Of a stretch of 8,050 nt of DNA, positions 1-6,938 are shown one piece after another; the first letter of the stretch is position 1, and the number at the start of each line of letters is the position of its first letter. The notes beneath the pieces were generated by a model. That model was not told where the DNA came from and made no database searches. It saw only the letters and a program-made list of their open reading frames with translations. Source of the stretch: Candidatus Zhuqueibacterota bacterium (GTDB lineage: Bacteria > Zhuqueibacterota > Zhuqueibacteria > Oceanimicrobiales > Oceanimicrobiaceae); assembly GCA_011775825.1 (NCBI GenBank), contig JAABYK010000268.1, positions 21,866 to 29,915 of the forward strand, written 5' to 3'. The translations under genes were made by a program, and so were the position numbers.

Positions 1-165
1 CACGGCGACGAAGTGATGAGTCTGTTAACGGAACTGAATGAGAATGGTACTACCATCGTGATGGTCACGCACTCTCCTGCATATGCCGAGTACAGTCATC
101 GCATCGTTCACCTTTTTGACGGACATGTCGTGACCGAAAACATCAAAGAGCAGTTTCACGTTTAG
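1..165 (+). CDS. ABC transporter ATP-binding protein, C-terminal end (partial)
   Basis: The reading frame is open from the first base of the window and stops at TAG 163-165, giving 54 residues. The visible piece is the end of an ABC ATPase domain. It has a helix after the D-loop (HGDEVMSLLTELNENG), then a beta strand ending in the switch histidine motif (TIVMVTHS, His at visible residue 24), then the usual final strand with a turn (IVHLFDGHVV). This matches the MacB/LolD class of exporter ATPases, in which the ATPase drives an FtsX-type permease. The permease at 1106-3472 is the expected partner, but here it is about 940 bp away instead of adjacent. Walker A, signature and Walker B motifs lie outside the window. 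The ABC ATPase call is firm. The subclass is inferred from the neighbour. Confidence 0.9.
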   Translation, partial: HGDEVMSLLTELNENGTTIVMVTHSPAYAEYSHRIVHLFDGHVVTENIKEQFHV

Positions 166-395
166 GTCTCTCGTTCAGGTTAACAGCGAGAAGGTCCTTT
201 TGTTTGGTAGCTTTTCGCGGTTGTCTCGACATCGACTTTTTTGCTAATGGCGAACGGCAGATGTACGATGAACGGACACTTTCCCTTATCTTACCGTTTA
301 AAAAAGTTTTCTAAAAATCCGAAATCCGGAGAGAATGGGGCTATGCTTTACAAGCCATTTTATTTGGGCAAAGTCAGGTAGTCTGCGGATGGAGT

Positions 396-738
396 TCACC
401 AAATTGTGCGGATATGTTTTGTTTTTCTTAAGCTCTTGTCGGCTGTCAGGAGGGGGGTTACTTCTTCAGCCAACGTTGTCGCAAGTTCAGCAATTTCGGG
501 TGAAATGCCTTTGAAAATATTTATTTGCAGCTTTCACAAGATTAATGAAATACGGGTAGCCACTGTCGAGGTGCCGTCGGTCTTTTTTGATGAGCATGGC
601 GATTTCCCGTAACGATATTTCACAAAAAATAATTCCATCACTTGCATTGGTCTCAGAAATCGCCTTTTTTGCTTTTTTGAAATCAGCTCTGGCTTCAAAG
701 CCATCCCAGACAATCACGTGCGTCTCGGCAACTATCAT
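396..738 (-). pseudogene. VapC-like PIN-domain toxin, frameshifted and internally deleted
   Basis: From ATG 738 the frame reads 83 codons to a stop at 487. It starts like a VapC ribonuclease (MIVAETHVIVW, then ISLREIAMLIKK with the conserved Glu at residue 45). The canonical first acidic residue, normally Asp in a DTH motif, is Glu5 here. Near 522-525 the homology moves to another frame, which reads GISPEIAELATTL and then directly AEEVTPLLTADKSLRK and HIRTIW before TGA at 396-398. Intact PIN toxins have about 20 residues between those blocks, including the HGDPADR segment with a catalytic Asp. That segment is absent here. The gene therefore has both a frameshift and a deletion in the nuclease core and should be inactive. 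Its start overlaps the stop of the upstream antitoxin (ATGA at 735-738), the usual coupled arrangement. Family assignment is by recognition of motifs. Confidence 0.82.
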
Positions 739-982
739 TGCGTCGCTTTCCAGGTTTCGTCAATCGGAGATAGGACATCTTTGACTATGGCTGTTTTGCG
801 AAGGTCTTCCAACTCTTGTCGTGCCTTTTTCATTGAACTCTCTGGCGGGACGAGATGCGCTATTTCACGACCTCGGGACGTAATCGAAATAACTGAACCT
901 GTCTCAATTTTTTTAAGACGCGCATAAGGTTTGTGCGAAGGTCACCTAAAGAAATGGTTTCTGTTAAAGATAAAGCCCACAA
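735..982 (-). pseudogene. Phd/YefM-type antitoxin partner of VapC, frameshifted
   Basis: Two adjacent frames together spell a complete small antitoxin of about 75 residues. The first frame, from about 961, reads ETISLGDLRTNLMRVLKK. The second, from 908, reads IETGSVISITSRGREIAHLV and so on to KATQ and TGA at 735-737. The N-terminal DNA-binding fold matches Phd/YefM antitoxins (an ISLGDLRTNL helix followed by a GREIAHLVPPE strand). The switch falls exactly in a run of seven A on the coding strand (908-914), where eight would restore the frame. No ATG is present where the protein should begin. The nearest in-frame alternatives are TTG at 982 and an internal ATG at 925, neither with a good ribosome binding site. 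The stop overlaps the toxin start, so the pair was one operon. The left boundary given here is the TTG and is uncertain. Confidence 0.72.
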
Positions 983-988
983 TGTAGC

Positions 989-1020
989 GGTATAAAACTC
1001 TATGTTAAATTAAATGTCAA
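989..1020 (-). promoter_or_regulatory. Promoter-like sequence of the decayed vapBC module
   Basis: On the minus strand a perfect -35 hexamer TTGACA (1020-1015) is followed by an AT-rich spacer and TTTTATACC. The -10 could be TTTATA with an 18-bp spacer (996-991) or TATACC with a 20-bp spacer (994-989). It lies directly upstream of the antitoxin frame and points toward it. Toxin-antitoxin promoters are commonly autoregulated at such sites, but no clear palindromic operator is visible. Confidence 0.5.
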
Positions 1021-1105
1021 GGATTTTTGCGAACCAAATACCTTTCTAATCTGAAGAGGCAATCCCGGCAAATAAGCCATTCGAAAAAAGCCTGAGCTAA
1101 CGATC

Positions 1106-3472
1106 ATGCTAAGCAATTATCTTAAAACCGCGTACCGAAATTTAATGAAGTACAAAGCCTACGCCATTACCAACATTTTCGGACTCGCGGTCGGAATTGG
1201 CGCAACCATCCTCATTCTGCTGTACATTCAATTTCAACTCAGCTATGACAATTTTCACGAAGACGCCGAAAGTATTTATCGCGTGTCGGTCATTCACAAG
1301 AAAGAAGGAAAGCTTGAGTTTGAAAGCCCCATTTTTACGCCTCCCATTGGTCCGGCCATGAAGCGAGATTTTCCTGAAGTGGAAAATTTCGTGCGCTTTT
1401 CAACGCCAAGGGTTGCTTACGTGTCACACAAAGACCGCTCCCTCAAAATCGATGAAATCCGACATGCCGATCCCACGCTCTTTTCAATCTTTTCTTTCGA
1501 GTTAATTGCGGGTAGCCCAAGGCATGCCCTGGCCGCCCCGTATTCCATGGTGTTGACTGAGGAGAGCGCCGAGCGCATTTTTGGTTCAGAGGATGCATTG
1601 GGAAAAACCATTGTTGTCGACAACAAAGATAGCTATCAGATCACGGGCATCGTCGAGAAACCGCCCGCAAATTCTCATCTTCAGTATAATGCGTTTATCT
1701 CATTCTCGACTCTATACAAAGACCCGAACCGATTCATGGGCTGGAATGGAGGCAACCAATATTACACCTACGTCAAGCTCCTTCCGACCGCTGCGCCAGA
1801 AGAGCTGCAGCGAAAATTTCCGGATTTCATGTGGGAATACATCAATGAACAATACGCCAATTTTGGATTAAGCGTCGAACCCTATTTGCAGCCATTGCGG
1901 GACATCCATCTCCGTTACAACGATTATTCTGACAATCTTCGGACCAACATTTATATTTTTGCCGCCATCGCTTTGCTGATACTCTTTATTGCCTGTGTCA
2001 ACTTTGTCAATCTAACCACAGCGCGAGCAACCAAACGAGCAAAAGAAGTGGGTGTGCGCAAGGTTCTGGGCGCGAACAAACAAGCCCTGATCAGACAATT
2101 CCTCGGGGAATCGATTTTGCTAACGTTGATGGCCCTTGCAGTGGCGCTGTTCTTAGTCGAAACCTTTCTCCCGGTTTATCAGAATTTGCTAAACAAAGAC
2201 CTGCGGATCTCGCAGGTAATAAATGTCAGAACAATTGTTGGGCTTGGCGTGATTCTCGTCGTGGTCGGAGTAGTTGCCGGGAGTTATCCAGCCCTGTCTC
2301 TTTCATCTTTTCAGGCTGTGCGAACATTAAAGGGTATTTTTCGTTCCGGTTCAGACAAAGGCAAATCAAGAGACATTCTGGTGGTCTTTCAATTTGCTAT
2401 TTCGATTGCCCTCATCGTTTGCACCATTTTAATAAACCGACAGCTCAATTACGTCAAGCAAAAAGAATTGGGATTTGATAAAGACAACATTGTGGTTTTG
2501 CCGCTGGTAGGCGATGATGTGAAAGCGAAAAGCAAAACGCTGAAAACACAGTTATTAGAAAGACCCAACATATTGAGCGTCACAGCCTGTTCTCAAGTTC
2601 CTCGCAATGGTTTCACCCGAAACGGCTACATACCCGAGGGTTTCAAAAATCCAATTACGATCTATGTGGTTGATGTGGATGAGGATTTTTTAGAGACATT
2701 CGATGTCGACGTCGTGATGGGAAGAAACTTTTCGAAGGAGTTCGCGTCGGACAAATCGGCTTATTTGATCAACGAATCGCTTGCCCGACAGCTCAATTGG
2801 CAGGACCCCATCGGTAAAACCATTCGCCGTAATGGTGATCACCGCGTGGTCGGAATGGTGAAAGATTTTCACTTCGCAACTCTACACAGTAAGATCCAGC
2901 CGTTGATTATCACCAATCAGCCCTGGCGTAATCTGTTCAACAAGTTGGCGGTCAAAATCAGTGCGGGCAACGTTTCCGGCACCTTAAATTCCATTGAAAG
3001 AACCTGGCAGCACGTGGTTCCATCGGTGCCATTCAATTACTGGTTTCTCGACGAATCCTTTGACAGGCTGTACAAATCTGAACAGCGGTTCCAAAGAGTT
3101 TTCCTGTACTTTTCGGGGCTGGCCATTTTAATTGCTCTGCTTGGATTGTTCAGTCTGACCTCCTTATCCACGGAGCAGCGAACCAAAGAGATCGGCATCC
3201 GAAAAGTTCTCGGAGCTTCGGTGCTGGGGATAACGAGTCTTTTGTCAAAGGACTTCTTAAAATTGGTCATCGTCGCGAACGTCCTTGCCTGGCCGGTTGC
3301 GTATTACTTCATGAATCGTTGGCTTGAGAGTTTTGCCTACCGGACCGACATCAACCTGCTGATGTTTGTCCTGGCTGGTGCGTTCGCTTTGTTCGTCGCA
3401 CTGTGCACGGTGAGCTACCAGGCTGTCAGAACGGCTCTGACCAATCCTGTGGACGTGTTGCGGTATGAGTGA
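1106..3472 (+). CDS. MacB/FtsX-type ABC transporter permease
   Basis: This is a 788-residue inner-membrane permease of the FtsX/MacB_PCD superfamily, in the duplicated eight-segment form. A first membrane helix (about 21-43) is followed by a large extracytoplasmic domain (about 48-275). Three helices follow at about 281-304, 335-357 and 377-400. The second half repeats this plan: a helix at about 424-443, a second extracytoplasmic domain (about 450-660), and helices at about 665-688, 718-737 and 751-772. Each half carries the same conserved cytoplasmic motif after its second helix: KEVGVRKVLGA at 313-323 and KEIGIRKVLGA at 694-704. The protein ends with the family's usual NPVDVLRYE tail. Such permeases use the energy of a separate ATPase to move or extrude substrates from the periplasm. 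The substrate cannot be read from sequence. The ATG has only a weak GAG upstream, and no clear promoter was found between it and the inserted toxin-antitoxin remnant. Confidence 0.93.
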   Translation: MLSNYLKTAYRNLMKYKAYAITNIFGLAVGIGATILILLYIQFQLSYDNFHEDAESIYRVSVIHKKEGKLEFESPIFTPPIGPAMKRDFPEVENFVRFSTPRVAYVSHKDRSLKIDEIRHADPTLFSIFSFELIAGSPRHALAAPYSMVLTEESAERIFGSEDALGKTIVVDNKDSYQITGIVEKPPANSHLQYNAFISFSTLYKDPNRFMGWNGGNQYYTYVKLLPTAAPEELQRKFPDFMWEYINEQYANFGLSVEPYLQPLRDIHLRYNDYSDNLRTNIYIFAAIALLILFIACVNFVNLTTARATKRAKEVGVRKVLGANKQALIRQFLGESILLTLMALAVALFLVETFLPVYQNLLNKDLRISQVINVRTIVGLGVILVVVGVVAGSYPALSLSSFQAVRTLKGIFRSGSDKGKSRDILVVFQFAISIALIVCTILINRQLNYVKQKELGFDKDNIVVLPLVGDDVKAKSKTLKTQLLERPNILSVTACSQVPRNGFTRNGYIPEGFKNPITIYVVDVDEDFLETFDVDVVMGRNFSKEFASDKSAYLINESLARQLNWQDPIGKTIRRNGDHRVVGMVKDFHFATLHSKIQPLIITNQPWRNLFNKLAVKISAGNVSGTLNSIERTWQHVVPSVPFNYWFLDESFDRLYKSEQRFQRVFLYFSGLAILIALLGLFSLTSLSTEQRTKEIGIRKVLGASVLGITSLLSKDFLKLVIVANVLAWPVAYYFMNRWLESFAYRTDINLLMFVLAGAFALFVALCTVSYQAVRTALTNPVDVLRYE

Positions 3473-3684
3473 TGAAGGAGACTCAATATTGGTATCCTTT
3501 TCTTTTGCAACCGACATCATTTGAGCGGTTCTATTAAGAGATTTTAAGAGATAAGGAAGTATTTTTTTCTCGAGATATCTACCCCGCTTTTGGCCTGATA
3601 ATCTTTGGATAATTTATTTCCCCTTTTTCTGATGGTTACTTCACGCTGCATAAATCCGGGTCATCCACCAAGAAAGTTTTCTCC

Positions 3685-3713
3685 TTGACATTCATGACAG
3701 AATTTATCATTAT
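3685..3713 (+). promoter_or_regulatory. Sigma70-type promoter for the hydrolase-esterase operon
   Basis: A perfect TTGACA (3685-3690) is separated by exactly 17 bp from CATTAT (3708-3713), which matches four of six -10 consensus positions. Transcription would start near 3720, leaving a leader of about 37 nt before the TTG start of the hydrolase. The region 3473-3684 between the permease and this promoter shows no gene and no convincing terminator. Confidence 0.6.
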
Positions 3714-3756
3714 CAAATATCCGTTTTATTCATGAATTGGAAAGGAGAAAATCAAT

Positions 3757-4689
3757 TTGCCTATTTTGATCAAGAGATTATCAGCGGTTTCGTGCTTTAT
3801 TTTCATGTTGTTTGGGTGTGATGAGAAAAATGGGAGCTATTTTGAAGACGGGACAAGGGACATAAACGGAACCCAGCTTTATTATAAAATCCTGGGAAAC
3901 GGTGAGCCTATTGTGGTTCTACATGGTGGGCCAGGTCTAAACCATACCTATTTCTTACCACAGATGGCTCAATTGGCACAGGATTACAGATTGATATTCT
4001 TCGATCAGCGGCTGAGCGGTTTGTCCTCAGGTGATGTGGACTCAACTGCCATCTCGATGCAACACTTTGTCGAAGATGTCGAGGGGATTCGCAAAACCTT
4101 CCAGTTAGGAAAAATGAATTTAATGGCACATTCCTGGGGTGGTGTGCTGGCCATGTGGTATGCCATCGAATATCCCGAAAATCTGAGATCGGTCATTTTG
4201 GTGAATACGAACGCTGCCAGCTCGGAGTTGGCTTTGCAAGCACAACGAATTCTGGGTAAGCGCTTTACCAGAGAAGACAGTCTCAAACGCGCTCAAATCA
4301 TGCAATCCCAAGCATTCAAGAACCAGGAACCACAGGCGTTTGCAGAATTGTTCCGAGTTAACTTTCGAACGGTCTTTTACAATCGCGCTCTCGCAGACAG
4401 CCTAACTCTCAAACTCCAGCCGAACTTTGCTGCCAACAGCTCAAAACTACAATATTTGTTGAAGGATTTGGCGAACTACGATCTCCAGGCAGAGCTCGCC
4501 AAAATCACCTGCCCGACTTTGCTCGTGCATGGAGATCACGATGCGACCCCGCTGGATGCCATCAAGAAAATCCACAAACATATTCACGACTCACGATTGC
4601 TGGTATTAAAGAATTGCGGGCATTTTCCGTTTATCGAGATCCCGGAAATGTTTTTTAATCATGTCAAAACCTTTATCGATGAGACATAG
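3757..4689 (+). CDS. Lipoprotein alpha/beta hydrolase, prolyl aminopeptidase (S33) family
   Basis: This 310-residue protein starts at TTG 3757, chosen because AAAGGAGA (3741-3748) sits 8 nt upstream and because it gives a lipoprotein signal: KR at 6-7, a hydrophobic stretch, then FMLFGC with Cys21 as the likely lipidation site. The rest is an alpha/beta hydrolase. HGGPG (56-60) forms the oxyanion-hole region typical of proline iminopeptidases, followed by FFDQR (81-85). The nucleophile elbow AHSWGG places Ser126 as catalytic. HGDHD supplies Asp262 and NCGHF supplies His289. The triad is complete and the length fits the family. These enzymes release N-terminal residues (often proline) from peptides or hydrolyse related amides and esters. 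The exact substrate is not predictable. Lipidation suggests action in the periplasm or at a membrane surface. The 3' end overlaps the next gene, so the two are probably cotranscribed. Confidence 0.9.
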   Translation: MPILIKRLSAVSCFIFMLFGCDEKNGSYFEDGTRDINGTQLYYKILGNGEPIVVLHGGPGLNHTYFLPQMAQLAQDYRLIFFDQRLSGLSSGDVDSTAISMQHFVEDVEGIRKTFQLGKMNLMAHSWGGVLAMWYAIEYPENLRSVILVNTNAASSELALQAQRILGKRFTREDSLKRAQIMQSQAFKNQEPQAFAELFRVNFRTVFYNRALADSLTLKLQPNFAANSSKLQYLLKDLANYDLQAELAKITCPTLLVHGDHDATPLDAIKKIHKHIHDSRLLVLKNCGHFPFIEIPEMFFNHVKTFIDET

Positions 4690-5839
4690 GCTGGAACAAA
4701 TGGTGGGAACGTTTTGTCATCTGCTCGTGCTCTTACCGCCTCTCATGACGGGTTTCCAGCAGACAAAAAAGGACATTACGTTTCAGGTGATTCCGAACGT
4801 GATGCCCGATACATCCGGTATCTTCATCACGGGCGACCATGAGAAGTTGGGAGCCTGGAATCCGGGACTCATCGCGTTGCAAAAGCAGCCCGATGGTTCT
4901 TGGATGAGAACGTTCTCTTTTCCTCCGGACACGGAACTCGAGTACAAAATCACACGCGGAGACTGGCAAACCGAGGCCGTGAGCGAGGAAGGCACGGTAC
5001 TGCCCAACTCCAGATACACGGTCAGCAAAGATGATACGGTGGCAATCGAGATTGAGAACTGGAAAGACCTGGCTCATGAGATCGTGGGCCAAATTATCGG
5101 AGACGTTTCCTATCATCGCGATCTCAAAGGCGATGGCATCAAACCGAGAGATGTCATTGTGTGGCTTCCGCCCGGTTATCGGACGACTCCAGGCCGGCGC
5201 TATCCTGTCCTGTACATGCATGACGGCCAAAACATCATCGATCCGAAAACGGCTTACAGTCATGTGGATTGGCAGGTGGACGAAGTGGCGGACAGCCTTA
5301 TCGGGGCGGATCAAATGGAGGAAATTATCATGGTTGGCATTTACAATACCGACCACCGGGTCGCGGAGTACTCGCTGACCGAGAAGGGCAAGGCCTACAT
5401 GAGTTTTGTCATCCACGATCTAAAACCGCTGATCGATAACACATATCGAACGCTTCCTGATCGCAAACATACCGCCGTCATGGGTTCATCTATGGGAGGC
5501 CTCCTTTCGTTTTTGATGGTTTGGCAGTATTCCGATATTTTCTCCATGGCAGGGTGCCTCTCGCCGGCGTTTGTCCACCCGTATGATTACGCGGTGGACA
5601 TGGTCAAGCGCTACCACGGTCCGGTCAAGCCAATTAAGCTTTACATCGATAACGGCGGAGTGGGACTGGACGCCCGACTGCAACCTGGTTGTGAAGCCAT
5701 GCTCGCAGCCCTGAAAGATAAGGGATTCAAGATAGGTGAAAACCTGCAGTGGTTTCACGACGTTGACGCCGAACATTCCGAACGCGCCTGGGCCAAACGA
5801 GTCTGGCGCCCGCTCCTGTTTATGTTCGGCAAGAAATGA
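4661..5839 (+). CDS. Secreted esterase with N-terminal CBM20-like domain
   Basis: This is an up to 392-residue alpha/beta hydrolase of the enterochelin-esterase/esterase-D-like group. A hydrophobic signal-peptide-like segment (about 15-31) ends near TGFQQ. Residues 38-135 resemble a starch-binding CBM20 domain: GDHEKLGAWNPG, with Trp66 and Trp102 at positions usually involved in glucan binding, and LEYKITRGDW. The catalytic domain follows: VIVWLPPGY, YMHDGQNIID (186-194), GSSMGG with nucleophile Ser277, a likely acid in LYIDNGG (Asp330), and EHSERAW with His372. It may hydrolyse an ester on or near a polysaccharide, which is inference. The start is uncertain. ATG 4661 overlaps the hydrolase gene by 29 bp, while ATG 4679 overlaps its stop by 11 bp and gives a shorter signal peptide. 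Neither has a strong ribosome binding site, consistent with translational coupling. Confidence 0.88.
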   Translation: MSKPLSMRHRLEQMVGTFCHLLVLLPPLMTGFQQTKKDITFQVIPNVMPDTSGIFITGDHEKLGAWNPGLIALQKQPDGSWMRTFSFPPDTELEYKITRGDWQTEAVSEEGTVLPNSRYTVSKDDTVAIEIENWKDLAHEIVGQIIGDVSYHRDLKGDGIKPRDVIVWLPPGYRTTPGRRYPVLYMHDGQNIIDPKTAYSHVDWQVDEVADSLIGADQMEEIIMVGIYNTDHRVAEYSLTEKGKAYMSFVIHDLKPLIDNTYRTLPDRKHTAVMGSSMGGLLSFLMVWQYSDIFSMAGCLSPAFVHPYDYAVDMVKRYHGPVKPIKLYIDNGGVGLDARLQPGCEAMLAALKDKGFKIGENLQWFHDVDAEHSERAWAKRVWRPLLFMFGKK

Positions 5840-5849
5840 CGCCCGGAGT

Positions 5850-5861
5850 TAGTGCGCACTA
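5850..5861. repeat. Perfect 12-bp palindrome
   Basis: TAGTGCGCACTA is fully self-complementary. It lies 10 bp after the esterase stop and about 80 bp before the coiled-coil gene. It has no T-tract, so it is not an intrinsic terminator. It could be a repressor operator or chance. Confidence 0.4.
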
Positions 5862-5940
5862 CCGGAACTTGAGAACAATTCAATAGTTAACTACTTTTAC
5901 TACCAACTGAATTACGCTAACGCTTTCACGAGATTTTATC

Positions 5941-6228
5941 ATGTCGGAAAAGCAACTGTTTGAAGAACGGCTCGCGTCCAAACTCAAGGAATGGCAGGCC
6001 AAAATCGATGAAATCAAAGCCAATGCCAGCAAAGTCGCTTCGCAGCATGAAATTGAGTTCTATCGACAGGTGGATCTGCTCGACGCCAAGCACGAACTGG
6101 CGAGAAAGAAATTAAAGGAATCGAAGAAAGCAAGTGGTGCCGCCTGGGATGAGCTGAAAGCGAGCATTGACGGCATCTGGAACGAAATCGAAAACGCCAT
6201 CGACAGCGCCATTGCCAAAATCAGCTAA
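5941..6228 (+). CDS. Small coiled-coil protein
   Basis: This is a 95-residue, highly charged, almost wholly alpha-helical protein without a signal peptide, so probably cytoplasmic. Residues about 5-75 show heptad-like spacing of hydrophobic residues between Lys/Glu pairs (for example LASKLKEWQAKIDEIKANA). The C-terminal third continues as an amphipathic helix with two Trp (AAWDELKASIDGIWNEIENA). It resembles the short coiled-coil proteins often annotated as stress-response or Sll1863-like, but that resemblance is by pattern only and the function is unknown. The ribosome binding site is weak (ACGAGA). The next frame starts 12 nt after its stop, suggesting that an intact second gene, apparently a methyltransferase, once followed in the same operon. 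Confidence 0.75.
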   Translation: MSEKQLFEERLASKLKEWQAKIDEIKANASKVASQHEIEFYRQVDLLDAKHELARKKLKESKKASGAAWDELKASIDGIWNEIENAIDSAIAKIS

Positions 6229-6240
6229 CTAAGTCTGGTC

Positions 6241-6405
6241 ATGCTGAAAGAAGTGCTGCATTTTGTTGCACACGTCCCCAAAACCCTTGCCCTCAAACGC
6301 CAACTCAACCATCCTGAGTTTTATGACACGTTGATGCTTCGCGGCGAGAAAGCGGGGCTCGCCCATTGGCGTGCCAATTTGGTTGAAGACGTGCGCGGAC
6401 GCGTT
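6241..6405 (+). pseudogene. Class I methyltransferase N-terminal fragment
   Basis: The first 55 codons of the open frame 6241-6522 look like the leader of a SAM-dependent methyltransferase. HPEFYDTLMLRGEKAGLAHW followed by RANLVEDVRGRV is the region that normally runs straight into the SAM-binding glycine motif (VLEIGxGTG). Instead the sequence changes after RGRV (residue 55) into recombinase sequence (YRDVLQKELPYIEN). The SAM-binding motif and the whole Rossmann fold are missing, so no methyltransferase activity is possible. Identification rests on the short N-terminal pattern and is moderate. The fragment lies 12 nt after the coiled-coil gene and has no clear ribosome binding site of its own. 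Confidence 0.5.
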
Positions 6406-6746
6406 TATCGAGATGTCTTACAAAAGGAACTGCCCTATATAGAAAACATCTTGTGGGCCAAGAAATTTAAAAAACTGCCAATGGTTTTTAGTCGACAGGA
6501 ATATATGGCACACCAAAACTAATGGCAACGATTCTATATGGCTCAGGATTGAGACTCATGGAATGTATGGAGCTTCGAGTAAAAGATATTGATTTTGAAT
6601 CTAACCAGATTATTATCAGTGATGGGCAAAGAAAAAGACAGGATTACATTTCTGCTCCCCAAAAATCAAAGAATCCCTGGTTTTCCATCTGAAAAAAGTC
6701 AAACTTCTACATGAATGAAGAAGATTTAAGAGAAGGGCACAGTGCG
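6406..6746 (+). pseudogene. Integron-type tyrosine recombinase (IntI-like), decayed fragment
   Basis: Recombinase homology runs through at least five frame segments. Frame 1 at 6406-6500 gives YRDVLQKELPYIEN and KKLPMVFSRQE. A short deletion follows, then frame 3 from 6507 gives GTPKLMATILYGSGLRLMEC and ELRVKDIDF, including the first catalytic Arg in GLRLME. Frame 1 near 6634 gives KDRITFLLPKN, frame 2 from 6665 gives IKESLVFHLKKVKLLHE, and frame 3 from 6717 gives EDLREGHSA. The order and spacing match integron integrases, including the LHE-DL-G block characteristic of that group. The N-terminal SAM-like domain is missing and everything after EGHSA, including the distal His-Arg-His and Tyr residues, is lost. 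The ATG at 6522 opens a 56-codon frame to 6692 that is only part of this remnant. No attI or attC site is evident. Confidence 0.83.
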
Positions 6747-6758
6747 GCCAAAGCCGCA
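6743..6758. repeat. Hairpin at the recombinase/transposase remnant junction
   Basis: A perfect 6-bp stem, TGCGGC (6743-6748) with GCCGCA (6753-6758), encloses a CAAA loop. It lies exactly where the recognisable recombinase sequence ends and just before the transposase remnant on the other strand. There is no T-tract on either side. Confidence 0.45.
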
Positions 6759-6783
6759 ACCAAAGGCCCTTGAAGTCTGAGTG

Positions 6784-6938
6784 CTCACCACCGCTTTCAT
6801 AAAGCTCTTTGAATCTATAAAAACTATCTCGACTGTATCCAAATGTCTTACAAGCTCGGGATACATTACCTAACTGCATACCGAGTTCCAGCGGTTCCGG
6901 TTTGTTCTTATCTTAATAATCTCTTCTTGTGCTGTCAT
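6784..6938 (-). pseudogene. IS481-family transposase N-terminal remnant
   Basis: On the minus strand, ATG 6938 is preceded by a strong ribosome binding site (AAAGGAGG) and begins MTAQEEIIKIR. After a frameshift near 6905 the next frame continues KPEPLELGMQLGNVSRACK and then TFGYSRDSFYRFKELYESGGE. This is the N-terminal helix-turn-helix of IS481-like transposases (NVSxACKxxGYSRxxFYRFKELYxxGGE). After GGE (6784) the expected LALQEISRRKP-type continuation is absent and the frame runs into the antisense of the recombinase remnant. The DDE catalytic domain is completely missing, so the element cannot move by itself. The intact start region suggests the right end of the insertion sequence lies a little beyond 6938, possibly before 7020, but terminal repeats could not be identified. 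Confidence 0.78.

Noticed and set aside
166..395. Possible terminator or small RNA after the ABC ATPase
   Set aside because: Only a 5-bp imperfect pairing (TCTCG with CGAGA) is visible and it has no T-tract. Nothing in the stretch supports a gene.
406..927. Plus-strand small frames across the toxin-antitoxin remnant
   Set aside because: All overlap the minus-strand homology to VapC and its antitoxin and have no motifs of their own.
4733..5416. Long minus-strand open frame of 227 codons
   Set aside because: It lies entirely antisense to the esterase, which has clear domains and catalytic motifs. The antisense protein shows no recognisable motif or ribosome binding site, so it is a coding shadow.
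6616..6879. Minus-strand 87-codon frame as an intact gene
   Set aside because: Only its first 32 residues are transposase. The remainder is read from the antisense of the integrase remnant. It is reported as part of a pseudogene.
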